The notes: generated from the sequence alone by a model not told the origin. 44,346 bases of DNA from Pseudobdellovibrionaceae bacterium (GCA_022843825.1 JALHMX010000017.1:1-44346), one strand, 5' to 3'; positions 8,672 through 18,040 are shown, counted from the first letter of the stretch. Program-made: numbers and translations.

Positions 8672-9145
8672 GTGGCAAAGTTAACAGCTGTTAAAGAAAA
8701 ACCAGCAAAAGCATCTAAGGCGTCTTCAGTTGCTTCCGTAAAAGAAATTAAAGTGACGGCTAAGCCTGTCGCGAAACCTCAAGGTTTATCTGAAGGCTTA
8801 ATCTCTGAGTGTCGTGAAAAACTTTTACTTATTAAATCTGATTTACTTAATCGCGTAAAAGAAGCCCGCGGCAAGCTTGATCAATTCGAGCGCGGTGGAG
8901 ACGAAGCTGACCAAACCATGAGATTATTGGCTGAACAAGAAATGTTGACCTTAACAGATCGACTAAGATCACAACTTTTAGAAATTGAAAGCGCCTTAGG
9001 CCGCATTGAAAACGGTCATTTTGGATACTGTGAAGAAACAGATGAGATGATCGAAGTGGAGCGCTTGCGGGCTATTCCATGGACACGATTGAGCATCGAA
9101 GGCGCAGAAATTCGTGAATCCGTTAATAAGCGATACGCGCGATAA
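8672..9145 (+). CDS. DksA/TraR-family RNA polymerase-binding protein with degenerate zinc finger
   Basis: DksA proteins enter the secondary channel of RNA polymerase and act with ppGpp. The 157-residue product begins with a GTG four bases after AAGGAGG. It has a Lys/Ala-rich N-terminal extension (about 1-37), then the coiled coil with the tip motif DEADQT (the usual DxxDxA with Thr for Ala) and a C-terminal zinc-finger region. Of the four zinc cysteines only the first survives: GYC-EE-T, then 17 residues, then S-IE-G. The remaining fold markers (GRIENGHFGYCEETDE, LRAIPWTRLSI) are clear. It is thus probably a zinc-independent DksA paralogue, as described for Pseudomonas DksA2. It could modulate transcription of the adjacent glycan locus, but this is not shown. 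Confidence 0.88.
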   Translation: MAKLTAVKEKPAKASKASSVASVKEIKVTAKPVAKPQGLSEGLISECREKLLLIKSDLLNRVKEARGKLDQFERGGDEADQTMRLLAEQEMLTLTDRLRSQLLEIESALGRIENGHFGYCEETDEMIEVERLRAIPWTRLSIEGAEIRESVNKRYAR

Positions 9146-9184
9146 AGTATTGATCCTCTGATAGAGTAGTGGCAGTATCGGGTG

Positions 9185-10558
9185 ATGAAATTCACTCCTA
9201 TTATATTAAGCGGTGGTAGTGGTACGCGTTTATGGCCCGTCTCTAGAAAACAATATCCTAAGCAATTCTGTGACTTATTAGATAAATCGTTACAAACCCT
9301 AACAATAGAGCGTCTGCAAAAATATGGCGCTGGTGTGATTGTAACTTCCGCGACCTTAAAAACCTTAACTGAAAAAAATATTCTTCAAAATAATTTAAAA
9401 ATATCCAAAGTCTTGTATGAACCCGTTGGAAAAAACACTGCACCGGCGGTGGCTTTAGCCTGTCGTTACTTAGAGTTTCAAGGAAAGTCTGAAGAAATTA
9501 TTGCAGTATTCCCATCGGATGCGCAAATTTTGAAGCCTGAAGTTTTAGATACTGTTTTAAAGACAGCTATAGATCAGGCCCAATCAGGTTCCGTAGTGAC
9601 TTTGGGAATTCAGCCAAAAGCCCCAGAAACTGGTTTTGGCTACATTCAGGTTAAGCACGGAGCTACTTTGAATCAAGTTGCAGAGGTTTTAAAGTTTCAT
9701 GAAAAGCCAAATTTAGATAAAGCTAAAGAATTTTTGGCTGATGGCAATTTTTTTTGGAATGCCGGCATTTTTATTTTTAAAGTTTCAAAGATGATCGAAC
9801 ATTTTAAAAAATATGAGCCTGAGTTATGGCAAAAAATAGCTGTGTTAAAAAATGATTTATCTAACTTAGAAGAAATTTATGGGTCGTTGAAAAGCATTTC
9901 CTTGGATTATGCTGTTATGGAAAAGCTTAACTCTAACGAACTTAAGTGTATCCCCTGTGAAATGGGTTGGAGTGATTTAGGTTCGTGGGATGTCGTGGTA
10001 GAAAACGCAACGGGTAATGTGAATCCCACCCAGGTTGGCGCTAAAGGTAATGCTGTGTTTTCCAGAGAAAATAAAAAATATGGTCTGGTCGGATGTGATG
10101 ATCTTATTGTGGTGGATACCGCCGATGCACTTATGATCTGTAAAAAAGGCGAATCACAAAAGGTTAAGGATTTAGTCGAAAGCTTTGAGAAAACCGATGC
10201 CAAAATTGTTACACAGCATACCGTTGAGCACCGCCCCTGGGGAAAATTTGAAATTTTACGTGATGAGGCTTATTTTAAATCAAAAATTATCACTGTGGAG
10301 CCAGGCCAGCAAATTTCTTATCAATCGCACGCAAAGCGCTCTGAACATTGGGTGATTGTGCAGGGTGAAGCATTTGTTATTTTGAACGATGAAGAAATAA
10401 AAAGAAAAGCGGGCGAATATATTTTTATTCCAGTAGGGGCTAAGCACAGAATTATTAATCGTTCACAGTATTCTGTGGAGTTTGTAGAAGTTCAAACGGG
10501 AACATATTTCGGCGAGGATGATATCGTAAGATATCAAGATGACTATGGTCGAGCATAA
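9185..10558 (+). CDS. manC: Mannose-1-phosphate guanylyltransferase / mannose-6-phosphate isomerase (ManC)
   Basis: ManC makes GDP-mannose from mannose-1-phosphate and GTP. The product has 457 residues from the ATG at 9185; an in-frame GTG lies one codon upstream. The nucleotidyltransferase domain opens with ILSGGSGTRLWPVSR (residues ~7-21), followed by KQFCDL, FPSDA and the FFWNAGIF segment. The C-terminal ~110 residues form the cupin isomerase domain with HRPWGKFEIL and PGQQISYQSHAKRSEHW, the type II bifunctional layout. No Shine-Dalgarno is visible. A weak TTGATC-17-CAGTAT pair ends six bases before the ATG, compatible with a leaderless start. It opens the polysaccharide locus and feeds Gmd, 18 bases downstream. 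Confidence 0.95.
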   Translation: MKFTPIILSGGSGTRLWPVSRKQYPKQFCDLLDKSLQTLTIERLQKYGAGVIVTSATLKTLTEKNILQNNLKISKVLYEPVGKNTAPAVALACRYLEFQGKSEEIIAVFPSDAQILKPEVLDTVLKTAIDQAQSGSVVTLGIQPKAPETGFGYIQVKHGATLNQVAEVLKFHEKPNLDKAKEFLADGNFFWNAGIFIFKVSKMIEHFKKYEPELWQKIAVLKNDLSNLEEIYGSLKSISLDYAVMEKLNSNELKCIPCEMGWSDLGSWDVVVENATGNVNPTQVGAKGNAVFSRENKKYGLVGCDDLIVVDTADALMICKKGESQKVKDLVESFEKTDAKIVTQHTVEHRPWGKFEILRDEAYFKSKIITVEPGQQISYQSHAKRSEHWVIVQGEAFVILNDEEIKRKAGEYIFIPVGAKHRIINRSQYSVEFVEVQTGTYFGEDDIVRYQDDYGRA

Positions 10559-10576
10559 TGACTTTATGGAGCTAAT

Positions 10577-11608
10577 TTGAAAAAAGCATTTATTACAGGA
10601 ATAACAGGACAAGATGGATCTTATTTAGCAGAGTTTTTATTAAACAAAGGCTACGAAGTTCATGCTATATTAAGACGTTCTTCTGTATTTACGACTGCTC
10701 GCATAGAGCATATTTTTAGAAATCCGCAGCTTAAAACGTATCATGGTGATTTAACGGACTCGAGCAACTTACATACCCTTTTGGCTAAAATACAGCCTGA
10801 TGAGGTTTATAATCTAGGAGCACAATCGCATGTCGCAGTATCTTTTGAAGTTCCAGAGTACACAGCTGAAGTCGATGCAGTAGGTACTATTCGGTTGCTT
10901 AACGCTATTAAAGATCTCGGAATTAAGACAAGATTTTATCAAGCTTCAACTTCAGAATTATTTGGCGGCTTACCCAATACTGCTCCGCAAAGTGAAATCA
11001 CTCCGTTTTATCCAAAATCGCCATATGGAGCTGCGAAACTTTATGCTTACTGGATTACGGTGAACTATCGTGAAGCCTATGATCTTTATGCGTGTAATGG
11101 AATTCTATTTAACCATGAGTCTCCTCGACGTGGAGAGACTTTTGTCACTAAAAAAATTACTCGCGCTGTCGCCAAAATTAAAAAAGGCCAGCAAAAAAAA
11201 ATAAGTTTAGGAAATTTAGATGCCCAACGTGACTGGGGCTACGCCAAAGAGTACGTCGAGGCGATGTGGCTCATGTTACAACAAGAAAAACCTAAAGATT
11301 ACGTCGTTGCAACAGGGAAAGTTTATACAGTTAGACAATTTGTGGAATATGCTTTTGAAGAAGTAGGTATCAACTTAAAATGGCAGGGTGTCGGCGTTAA
11401 TGAAAAAGGCTACGATGCTAAAACAAATGAAGTTTTGGTCGAGGTAGATACAAAGTATTATCGCCCAGCAGAAGTTCAATTGCTGTGGGGAGACGCTCGA
11501 CTGATTGAAGAAGAGTTAGGCTGGAAACCTAAAGTTCAATTAAAAGAGCTTGTCAGCTTAATGGTTAAGTATGATTTAGAAAATGACGGATACGGTGGTC
11601 AAGAATGA
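10577..11608 (+). CDS. gmd: GDP-mannose 4,6-dehydratase
   Basis: Gmd converts GDP-D-mannose to GDP-4-keto-6-deoxy-D-mannose, the branch point to fucose, rhamnose, perosamine and relatives. It is a 343-residue extended SDR. The NADP-binding motif [12 protein letters not shown] is at residues 8-19, and the family markers include QASTSELFG, the catalytic YGAAK and the strongly diagnostic [12 protein letters not shown]. The start is a TTG at 10577, five bases after GGAG. It is supported because it gives exactly the family N-terminus ([14 protein letters not shown]). The gene overlaps the following SDR by four bases (ATGA), so the product is likely handed straight to that enzyme. Confidence 0.96.
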   Translation: MKKAFITGITGQDGSYLAEFLLNKGYEVHAILRRSSVFTTARIEHIFRNPQLKTYHGDLTDSSNLHTLLAKIQPDEVYNLGAQSHVAVSFEVPEYTAEVDAVGTIRLLNAIKDLGIKTRFYQASTSELFGGLPNTAPQSEITPFYPKSPYGAAKLYAYWITVNYREAYDLYACNGILFNHESPRRGETFVTKKITRAVAKIKKGQQKKISLGNLDAQRDWGYAKEYVEAMWLMLQQEKPKDYVVATGKVYTVRQFVEYAFEEVGINLKWQGVGVNEKGYDAKTNEVLVEVDTKYYRPAEVQLLWGDARLIEEELGWKPKVQLKELVSLMVKYDLENDGYGGQE

Positions 11609-12519
11609 TCATTGTTACAGGTGCTACAGGATTTTTAGGTAAGCGGGTTTGCAAGTTATTAGACACTAAAAATATTTCTTATCAAAAGACCTCCCTATCT
11701 ATGGGTCTAGATCTTCGTGAACAAAAAAAGACCGTAGATTTTTTTTCCAATTTTAAATCTGCGGTGGTTTTAAACTGTGCTTCTTTTGTGGGAGGCATTC
11801 AATATGGTTACAAGTATCCTGCTGATTTATTTAAAAACAATTGTGAAATAATAAACAATTTGTTTTTTGCATGTCATAAAGCTGGAGTAAAAAAAATTAT
11901 CAACCCTATTTCTAACTGCGTATATCCGGCCAAGGCAATGTTGTTTAAAGAAGATGAAATATGGAATGGACCTATGCATGATTCAGTGCTCGTCTATGGA
12001 ATGGTCCGTAAAGCGTCTTGGGTTGCATCGTGGGCCTATGCTAAACAGCACAACTTAGACACTATTAACTTGGTCATGTCGAACATGTACGGCCCCGAAG
12101 ACCACTTTGAAGAAGATCGTTCCCATGCTTTAGGCGCACTTATTATGAAGTTTGTTAAAGCAAAAACGGAAAATGCACCTTATGTCACCGTTTGGGGAAC
12201 CGGTACGCCAGTCCGAGAATGGTTGCATGTTGATGACGGTGCAGAAGCTATGGTTCGTGCTATGGATGCTAAACCAACAATTGATTTTGTGAATGTAGGA
12301 ATAGGAACCGGTATATCCATTAAAGATTTGGCTTTAAAGATTAAAAATGCAGTGGGTTTCAATGGCGAACTCGTATTTGACACAACGAAGCCTGATGGTG
12401 CTTATTATAAAACTGTTGAAGGATCTAGGGGCATCGCTTTGTTAAATTGGAAGCCTTCGCGCGAGTTGGATGCAGAAATTGTTAAAACAGTAGAATGGTA
12501 TAAAAGACATGTCGGATAA
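11605..12519 (+). CDS. GDP-L-fucose synthase-like SDR (epimerase/reductase)
   Basis: The 304-residue protein resembles GDP-fucose synthase (Fcl/WcaG), which epimerises and reduces GDP-4-keto-6-deoxymannose. Matching segments are [10 protein letters not shown] at 6-15, VGGIQ near 62, the ISNCVYP equivalent of SSCIYP (S103, C105), [13 protein letters not shown] (H174) and [16 protein letters not shown]. Cys105 and His174 align with the two epimerisation acids/bases of E. coli Fcl. The catalytic YxxxK is altered: Tyr131 is followed by Arg at the Lys position and then Lys136. The product sugar is therefore uncertain: fucose, a C3 or C5 epimer, or another 6-deoxyhexose. It is coupled to gmd by a 4-base overlap. 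Confidence 0.8.
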   Translation: MIIVTGATGFLGKRVCKLLDTKNISYQKTSLSMGLDLREQKKTVDFFSNFKSAVVLNCASFVGGIQYGYKYPADLFKNNCEIINNLFFACHKAGVKKIINPISNCVYPAKAMLFKEDEIWNGPMHDSVLVYGMVRKASWVASWAYAKQHNLDTINLVMSNMYGPEDHFEEDRSHALGALIMKFVKAKTENAPYVTVWGTGTPVREWLHVDDGAEAMVRAMDAKPTIDFVNVGIGTGISIKDLALKIKNAVGFNGELVFDTTKPDGAYYKTVEGSRGIALLNWKPSRELDAEIVKTVEWYKRHVG

Positions 12520-13075
12520 TATTTTTTTTGATATCAAAAAAATTAAAAAAATGGGCCAAAATGTTATTATTGGAAAAACAGTTCGCATTCGTTACCCTGA
12601 ATTGGTGGAAATTGGAGATAATGTAATCATTGATGATTTTACTTATATTTCAACGGCGCTTAAAATCGAAAATTATGTGCATATTGCTTCTGGTGCAAAA
12701 ATTATTGGAGGACGTGAAGCCACCGTTACATTTAAATCTTTTTCAACTTTAGCTCCGCAGGTGGTTTTAGCTGCCGGAAGTGACGATTATATTGCAGGAC
12801 TAGCCACTCCATTGGTACCGAGAGAGTTTAAAGGAAATGTCGACATAGGAGATATTATTATTGGTCGCCATAGTATTGTTGGTTCTGGTTCCGTTATTTT
12901 ACCAGGAGTTGAATTCGGAGAAGGAGCCTCAGTGGGAGCACTCTCTTTAGTTAAAAAGAATTTAGAGCCTTGGTATTTATATGCAGGAATTCCTGCAAAA
13001 AAAATGAAAAAAAGAGATAACGTTAAGATTTCAAACTTAGAAAAAGAATTTTTAAACTCTTTTAATCAAAAATAA
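12509..13075 (+). CDS. Left-handed beta-helix sugar acyltransferase (hexapeptide repeat)
   Basis: The 188-residue product consists mainly of hexapeptide repeats ([LIV]-G-x4): for example VEIGDNVIIDDFTYI near 31 and IIIGRHSIVGSGSVILPGVEFGEGASVGA near 124-153. It ends with the typical AGIPAKKMKKR tail of WbbJ/LacA-type O- or N-acetyltransferases. It probably transfers acetyl from acetyl-CoA to a sugar hydroxyl or amine. It overlaps the upstream SDR by 11 bases, placing it in the GDP-6-deoxyhexose block. If the DegT enzyme at 18827 makes a 4-amino sugar, this could be its N-acylase; otherwise it O-acetylates the glycan. Confidence 0.8.
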   Translation: MSDNIFFDIKKIKKMGQNVIIGKTVRIRYPELVEIGDNVIIDDFTYISTALKIENYVHIASGAKIIGGREATVTFKSFSTLAPQVVLAAGSDDYIAGLATPLVPREFKGNVDIGDIIIGRHSIVGSGSVILPGVEFGEGASVGALSLVKKNLEPWYLYAGIPAKKMKKRDNVKISNLEKEFLNSFNQK

Positions 13076-13998
13076 TGCTGAATGAATATAAAATAGCCAT
13101 TATTGGAAGTTCAGGATTTCTTGCAAAAGAATTATTTAGTGCAATTGCTGATAAAAAACCAGTGCTGTCTTTAGGGCGACATCGTCCAGCATCCGTAAGT
13201 GATAATAATTTTATTTATTTAGATTTAAGTAAACCCCTAATAAAAAGCCCTTCATCTCAGGCAATCAAAATTGATACAGTAATATTCAATGCGGCCTTTA
13301 AAGGCCGATTCAAGGAGCCCTCGCCAGAGTGGTCTTCTCAAGGACAGATCTGTGCCCCTGATTTTGATTTGTTATTTAAAACTTTAAATTTTGAAGTCTC
13401 GCGTTTAATCACCATAGGATCCTCTGAAGAATATGGTGCCCGTGATACCGATCAATTGATTAAAGAAGATGAGCAGCTAAATCCACAATCTTCCTATGGT
13501 TATTGGAAAGTCAAACTTTATGAACAAGGATTAAAATGGTCAATGCAGAACAGTAAAGATTTTATTCATCTCAGACCGTTCAATATCTATGGTGTAGACG
13601 CAGATAAAAATATGTTTTTAAGATCATTGATAGAAACTTTATTAAAAGATGAAAAGTTCACCATGACTTTGGGACAGCAATACAGAAGTTTTGTTCACAT
13701 CAGTGTTATTGTTGAAACCATTTTAACACTGGTAGATGAGCTTAGATGGGAACAGTTTTGCAGAAAGAATTCCTTGAATGTCAGCAGTCCATTTTATTTT
13801 CAGCTGCAAGAGGTGGCGCATATAGTTCATTCACTTATAAATAAAGGCTCCTTAAATATTGGAGCCTTACCTTACAGGGATGAAGAGGTGTGGCACCAGA
13901 AGCCAGACCTTACTCTTTTAAATAAGCTTATTAAACGAGATTTGAATCTCGATTTTAAAAAAGAAATGCAAGAACTTATTAACGCATTTTCACAGTGA
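13075..13998 (+). CDS. NAD-dependent epimerase/dehydratase family protein (SDR)
   Basis: This 307-residue extended SDR has a Rossmann start AIIGSSGFLAKELF (residues 8-21), TIGSSEEYG around residue 120, the catalytic YGYWK and the substrate-domain motif LRPFNIYG. Ser, Tyr and Lys of the triad are all present, so it should be active. Substrate class cannot be fixed. It could reduce or epimerise the 4-keto sugar made by RfbG or Gmd, since the CDP-sugar genes lie on the other side of the convergent junction. The ATG overlaps the preceding stop (TAATG). Its 3' end overlaps the GT2 gene on the opposite strand by 20 bases. Confidence 0.82.
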   Translation: MLNEYKIAIIGSSGFLAKELFSAIADKKPVLSLGRHRPASVSDNNFIYLDLSKPLIKSPSSQAIKIDTVIFNAAFKGRFKEPSPEWSSQGQICAPDFDLLFKTLNFEVSRLITIGSSEEYGARDTDQLIKEDEQLNPQSSYGYWKVKLYEQGLKWSMQNSKDFIHLRPFNIYGVDADKNMFLRSLIETLLKDEKFTMTLGQQYRSFVHISVIVETILTLVDELRWEQFCRKNSLNVSSPFYFQLQEVAHIVHSLINKGSLNIGALPYRDEEVWHQKPDLTLLNKLIKRDLNLDFKKEMQELINAFSQ

Positions 13999-14893
13999 TA
14001 AGGCGAAAAAGTTTAGAGACCACACGAACTATAAGGTATTTCGGACAACACACAAAAAATTTAAAAGCATTCCAAAAAATAACTTTCGAAGTAAAACCCA
14101 TAAGTCGACGTTGTGGGTGTCTAAGTAAGTATTTTATCCAGATTGTATATTTGTAACTCAACAACAAGTTCAAGTCTTCCGGTGCGTTTGCTGATAGATA
14201 TTTAACAAGTTTGTTAATGTGATAAATATTAATTTGAGATGACATGTTTTTGCCATGCATTCGATACTTAGCAATAATTGAAGTTGAAATGTATATAGGT
14301 CCATTATTGACGGCCTCAAAAAGAAATGAGGTGTCTGAATAGCCTCCTCCTTTAAAGGGCGCTAGCTTTATGCTTTGCACACAATTCGATCGGTATAAAA
14401 AAGTGGGAAAAGCGGGATGAGAGCTTGTATGCAACAAATAATTTCTAAAAAAGTCACGTGAATTTTTCATCATCGAGTCTTGTGCATTTCTCATAAATAA
14501 AATGTTGGTGTGCATTTTATCTTTAATGATATACGAATTACCACCTACAGCTGACAGATCTGAATTCGAGTTCATTATTTTAATATAATCAGATAAACAG
14601 TTAGGCAAAAGAATATCATCATCATGAAACATCATAAAATATGTGGCCGCAACTTCACTTAAAATAAGATTAGTGTGATCGGTATAACTTAGATTATTTC
14701 TATAAACTACTTTCAGTTTATCATTTTTAGCAAATTTTTCTAAAAAATTTTTAATTTCAGGCTCAGTCGAATTATCTGAAACAATGACTTCATAGTTTTC
14801 ATAGTGTTGAACTAAGCAAGATTGCAGGGACTCTTTAAGATAGTCTAATCGATTTCTAGATAATATGAAAATTTGAACAAAAGGTTGATTCAC
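13979..14893 (-). CDS. Family 2 glycosyltransferase
   Basis: The 304-residue protein has the GT-A fold of GT2 enzymes: FILSRNRLDYLKESLQSCLVQ at 9-29, the VIVSDNST nucleotide-binding strand at 37-43, and the metal-binding HDDD (D91-D93). The C-terminal part contains WIKYLLRHP and a hydrophobic, basic helix that probably touches the inner membrane. It should add one sugar to the undecaprenyl-linked repeat unit on the cytoplasmic face. The start is a GTG at 14893, six bases after the rfbG stop, with AGGA upstream. It is the last gene of a seven-gene minus-strand block. Donor and acceptor are unknown. Confidence 0.88.
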   Translation of the reverse strand: MNQPFVQIFILSRNRLDYLKESLQSCLVQHYENYEVIVSDNSTEPEIKNFLEKFAKNDKLKVVYRNNLSYTDHTNLILSEVAATYFMMFHDDDILLPNCLSDYIKIMNSNSDLSAVGGNSYIIKDKMHTNILFMRNAQDSMMKNSRDFFRNYLLHTSSHPAFPTFLYRSNCVQSIKLAPFKGGGYSDTSFLFEAVNNGPIYISTSIIAKYRMHGKNMSSQINIYHINKLVKYLSANAPEDLNLLLSYKYTIWIKYLLRHPQRRLMGFTSKVIFWNAFKFFVCCPKYLIVRVVSKLFRLITVKMR

Positions 14894-14899
14894 GTTAAA

Positions 14900-15958
14900 T
14901 TATCTTTCCTGATATTCAGAAATTTGTCGTAAGGTATTATCTACGACTGATTCACCTTGCAGACGCCTTTTGTGCCAGTCTACCGTGGCTTCTAATGCTA
15001 TATCTAAATTCCAACGAGGTTTCCAACTAAGACTTGTCTTGGCCTTAGAGCAATCTAAGGCTAGTAAATGGGCTTCGTGTGGATTATTATCTGAATGTAC
15101 AACTTCATACTTAATAGCATTATTCCAAAACCGATTCATTGCTTGCAGAATATATTCGACGGTGCGGTGATCTGAATCCTCAGGTCCAAAATTAAACGCT
15201 GAAGCACAAGCTAGATCCTGCTCGTAAAGTTTTTGAGCTAATTGTAAGTAGCCATATACAGGTTCCAGTACATGTTGCCATGGGCGGACTGCAGAGGGAT
15301 TTCTTATGCTTAAGACATTTTTGTTGATCACTGATCGAACAGTGTCTGGTATTAGTCGATCTTGCGCCCAGTCGCCGCCACCAATTACATTTCCTGCGCG
15401 ACCGCTAGCCAGAAGCACACCCGACTGGTTAAAGAAAGAATTGCGATATGCTGAAGTAACCAGTTCAGAGCAGCCTTTACTGTTGCTATAGGGATCGTAG
15501 CCCCCCATGGGCTCGTGCTCTTTATAGCCAGCCTTACGCTCATGATTTTCATAACACTTGTCACTTGTTACGTTAACTATTGATCGAACAGAAGATGTTG
15601 ATCTAATAGCCTCAAACAAATTAACCGTTCCAATAACATTAGTCATGTAGGTTTCTAATGGCTCTTGATAAGAATAGCGCACGAGAGGTTGCGCAGCCAT
15701 ATGAATCACTATTTCAGGTTGAGCTTCTTTTATAGATTTTTTAAGTTGGTCTAAGTGTCGAACATCGCCAAGAATCGAATTCATATCTTGGGAAATTCTG
15801 AGTTCATCGAAAAGACTGGGTTGAGTAGGTGGCTGAAGCGCATACCCAGTGACATGGGCCCCCATTTTCAATAGCCATAGACTTGTCCAAGAGCCCTTAA
15901 AGCCTGTATGCCCAGTTAAGAAAACTTTTTTATTTTTCCAAAAACCAAAATCTACCAT
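14900..15958 (-). CDS. rfbG: CDP-glucose 4,6-dehydratase
   Basis: RfbG converts CDP-D-glucose to CDP-4-keto-6-deoxy-D-glucose with bound NAD. The 352-residue product from the ATG at 15958 has the characteristic start FWKNKKVFLTGHTGFKGSW, the catalytic YSNSKG (YxxxK), NVTSDKCYEN and RAGNVIGGGDWA, all diagnostic of this enzyme rather than RmlB. The longer reading from 15988 adds ten residues without family support. The chosen start overlaps the rfbF stop (ATATGGTAG). RfbF and RfbG stand in their normal order. The next enzyme of the classical 3,6-dideoxyhexose route (RfbH) is missing here. Confidence 0.95.
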   Translation of the reverse strand: MVDFGFWKNKKVFLTGHTGFKGSWTSLWLLKMGAHVTGYALQPPTQPSLFDELRISQDMNSILGDVRHLDQLKKSIKEAQPEIVIHMAAQPLVRYSYQEPLETYMTNVIGTVNLFEAIRSTSSVRSIVNVTSDKCYENHERKAGYKEHEPMGGYDPYSNSKGCSELVTSAYRNSFFNQSGVLLASGRAGNVIGGGDWAQDRLIPDTVRSVINKNVLSIRNPSAVRPWQHVLEPVYGYLQLAQKLYEQDLACASAFNFGPEDSDHRTVEYILQAMNRFWNNAIKYEVVHSDNNPHEAHLLALDCSKAKTSLSWKPRWNLDIALEATVDWHKRRLQGESVVDNTLRQISEYQER

Positions 15959-16719
15959 ATTTTCCAAGGCGCTTGGCTTGTGTTCCAAAGCTGTTCAAGA
16001 TAATTTTTGTCTCGCAAGGTATCCATAGGTTGCCAGAAACCGTTATGTTTATAGGTGTGCAGTTGCTTCGAGCTTGCCAATTGTTCTAAAGGCTCTCGCT
16101 CCCAAGAAGTCTCATCACTACCGATTAAATTAAGAGTTTCTGGCTTAAGTACGAAAAATCCGCCGTTAATCCAATGCCCATCACCCACAGGCTTCTCATT
16201 AAATTTCTTAACTAAAGATCCTTCGATAGATAAAGCTCCAAAGCGACCCGGCGCTTGAGTCGCAGTCACGGTGGCCATGCCTTTGTGCGAATCGTGAAAT
16301 TTAATCAGCTCTTTAATATTGATATCTGCTACGCCGTCTCCGTAGGTCATGCAAAAATCTTCATTATTTAGATATGACTTTATTCTTTTAAGTCGACCAC
16401 CTGTCATAGTATCTAAGCCAGTATCAACCAGCGTAACTTTCCAGGATTCAGAATTATTCTGATGAATTTCCATTTTATTATTTTTTAGATCAAACGTAAT
16501 ATCAGATGTATGTAAAAAATAATTCGCAAAATATTCTTTGATGACATAACTTTTATAGCCACAACAAATAATGAAATCGTTTAGCCCATGTGAAGAGTAT
16601 ATTTTCATGATGTGCCAAAGAAGTGGTCGACCACCAATCTCAATCATGGGTTTAGGTTTAAGATGGCTTTCCTCGCTGATACGGGTGCCAAGGCCCCCCG
16701 CAAGTATGACAACTTTCAT
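15952..16719 (-). CDS. rfbF: Glucose-1-phosphate cytidylyltransferase
   Basis: RfbF makes CDP-glucose from glucose-1-phosphate and CTP. The 255-residue protein has the nucleotidyltransferase signature LAGGLGTRISEES at 6-18, KPKPMIEIGGRPLLWHIM near 22-40 (the family KPMV/I-IGG), the TYGDGVAD metal-binding motif near 126-132, and GGFFVLKPE. The pattern G-GTR-I-SEE and the YGDG motif separate it from RmlA. Length is normal. It lies upstream of rfbG with overlapping ends and 25 bases downstream of the flippase gene. CDP-activation implies a CDP-6-deoxyhexose in the glycan. Confidence 0.95.
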   Translation of the reverse strand: MKVVILAGGLGTRISEESHLKPKPMIEIGGRPLLWHIMKIYSSHGLNDFIICCGYKSYVIKEYFANYFLHTSDITFDLKNNKMEIHQNNSESWKVTLVDTGLDTMTGGRLKRIKSYLNNEDFCMTYGDGVADINIKELIKFHDSHKGMATVTATQAPGRFGALSIEGSLVKKFNEKPVGDGHWINGGFFVLKPETLNLIGSDETSWEREPLEQLASSKQLHTYKHNGFWQPMDTLRDKNYLEQLWNTSQAPWKIW

Positions 16720-16744
16720 AGTTAAACTCCTGAAGCTACTATAG

Positions 16745-18040
16745 CTAAATTTTTGCTGCTTTGAACAGCTTAAAATACACCAGCAATGAAAAAACTACCC
16801 CAGTAATACATAAAGCCAGATTGGCGGCCAAAAATGTGTAGGCTCCTCCCATGGCTTGATAGTTTTCAACAAGATAGAAAGCCGAGGAAAAGAAAGTGAT
16901 TGTGCCTATCGCATAACTAAACAGGACCATGTGCGGATATCCTAAAGAGTTTAAGTAAGTTTCTGTTAAGCCAAAGACCATGTAAGCAATAGCAGCTAAT
17001 GAGAAAATACGAATAAGAACATATGTGTCGGCAGATAAATTTTTATCAACAAAGAAAGTAACAATCTCTGAAGAAAAAAAGGATAAGGGTAGATAATAAA
17101 AAATGCTAATAGAAAAAATACTTACTAATCCAAATAATAAAATTCTTCCGACATTTTCCTGTGTAGCATGCTTTTTTATAAGAACAGGATAAATCGTAGA
17201 ATAAACAGCATAAATTAGAAAATAAGCGCGAACATTAAGATCAAATGCAAACGAGTACGATCCAAAATTGTCTTTAGAAAGTTTCTGAATCACAAGTAAC
17301 TTATCTCCGGCAAATAAAAGTAATGATAATACAGAGATGATCATCGACATCCAACCCAGCTGAAAATTGTTTTTTAACTCTTGATAGTCAAAGGTCGGAT
17401 TAAAATCAGTGATCTTTGAAAAACTTTTATAATCCAGATAAAGCTTAAGGACCGATCCGGTAAACACAAAGTAGATGTAGTTATGTGAATTCAGGCTTAG
17501 AAAAAGCACAAACAACAGCCCTGCTGATTTTACGGCATCCAATATAAATCGGTGAAGATTAATTCTAGAAATTTTTTCTTGGGCCTGCAAAACAACGACA
17601 AAGTAAGAACTCATAACTAAAAAACTAATCGATAATCCATAAAGAATCATTTCAACGGCATGATCAGGTGATAAGAAAAAATAGTTAGACATCGATTTTG
17701 AGTAAATTATAGAAAGCAGAAAAATTATTCCCGCGATGCTGAGATAAAAACTAAATCCACGATCAATAATATATTTTGCAATAGAATTTTTAGTGGCTAT
17801 GGCGCGCATGTACCGAAGCCCTAATGCATAAGAAAATCCAGCATCAATCAAAGCAACAAAACCGTGAATTAATAAAAATATGGCAATGATACTATACTCT
17901 TTTTCGCCGCGAGCACGAATAAATAGTGGGATTGCTATGAGATACATTAAAGTTGTGGTTATTTTATAGAATACGGAAAAAATAATATTATCTCGGCGGT
18001 CACTTTTTTTCAGATAGGGTTGTAAGAATTCTATTACCAT
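16745..18040 (-). CDS. wzx: Polysaccharide flippase (Wzx-like)
   Basis: The 431-residue protein is very hydrophobic, with about 12 predicted membrane helices, and has the general layout of Wzx/MATE-like exporters. It would move the lipid-linked repeat unit across the inner membrane. Sequence conservation in this family is low, so the call rests on topology, length and context. The ATG at 18040 overlaps the stop of the upstream gene by seven bases. A TTG three codons earlier is less likely. It lies between glycosyltransferase and CDP-sugar genes. A second flippase of a different family is present at 27973-29376. Confidence 0.85.
   Translation of the reverse strand: MVIEFLQPYLKKSDRRDNIIFSVFYKITTTLMYLIAIPLFIRARGEKEYSIIAIFLLIHGFVALIDAGFSYALGLRYMRAIATKNSIAKYIIDRGFSFYLSIAGIIFLLSIIYSKSMSNYFFLSPDHAVEMILYGLSISFLVMSSYFVVVLQAQEKISRINLHRFILDAVKSAGLLFVLFLSLNSHNYIYFVFTGSVLKLYLDYKSFSKITDFNPTFDYQELKNNFQLGWMSMIISVLSLLLFAGDKLLVIQKLSKDNFGSYSFAFDLNVRAYFLIYAVYSTIYPVLIKKHATQENVGRILLFGLVSIFSISIFYYLPLSFFSSEIVTFFVDKNLSADTYVLIRIFSLAAIAYMVFGLTETYLNSLGYPHMVLFSYAIGTITFFSSAFYLVENYQAMGGAYTFLAANLALCITGVVFSLLVYFKLFKAAKI

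Noticed and set aside
9741-9760. Run of eight T in manC as a phase-variable tract
   Set aside because: Short homopolymers of 7-9 A or T are frequent in this AT-rich window; this one encodes a conserved FFWNAG segment and shows no sign of a frameshift.
9907-10203. A 98-codon minus-strand ORF inside manC
   Set aside because: It lies antisense to a clearly conserved enzyme, has no ribosome site and shows no protein-like family features.
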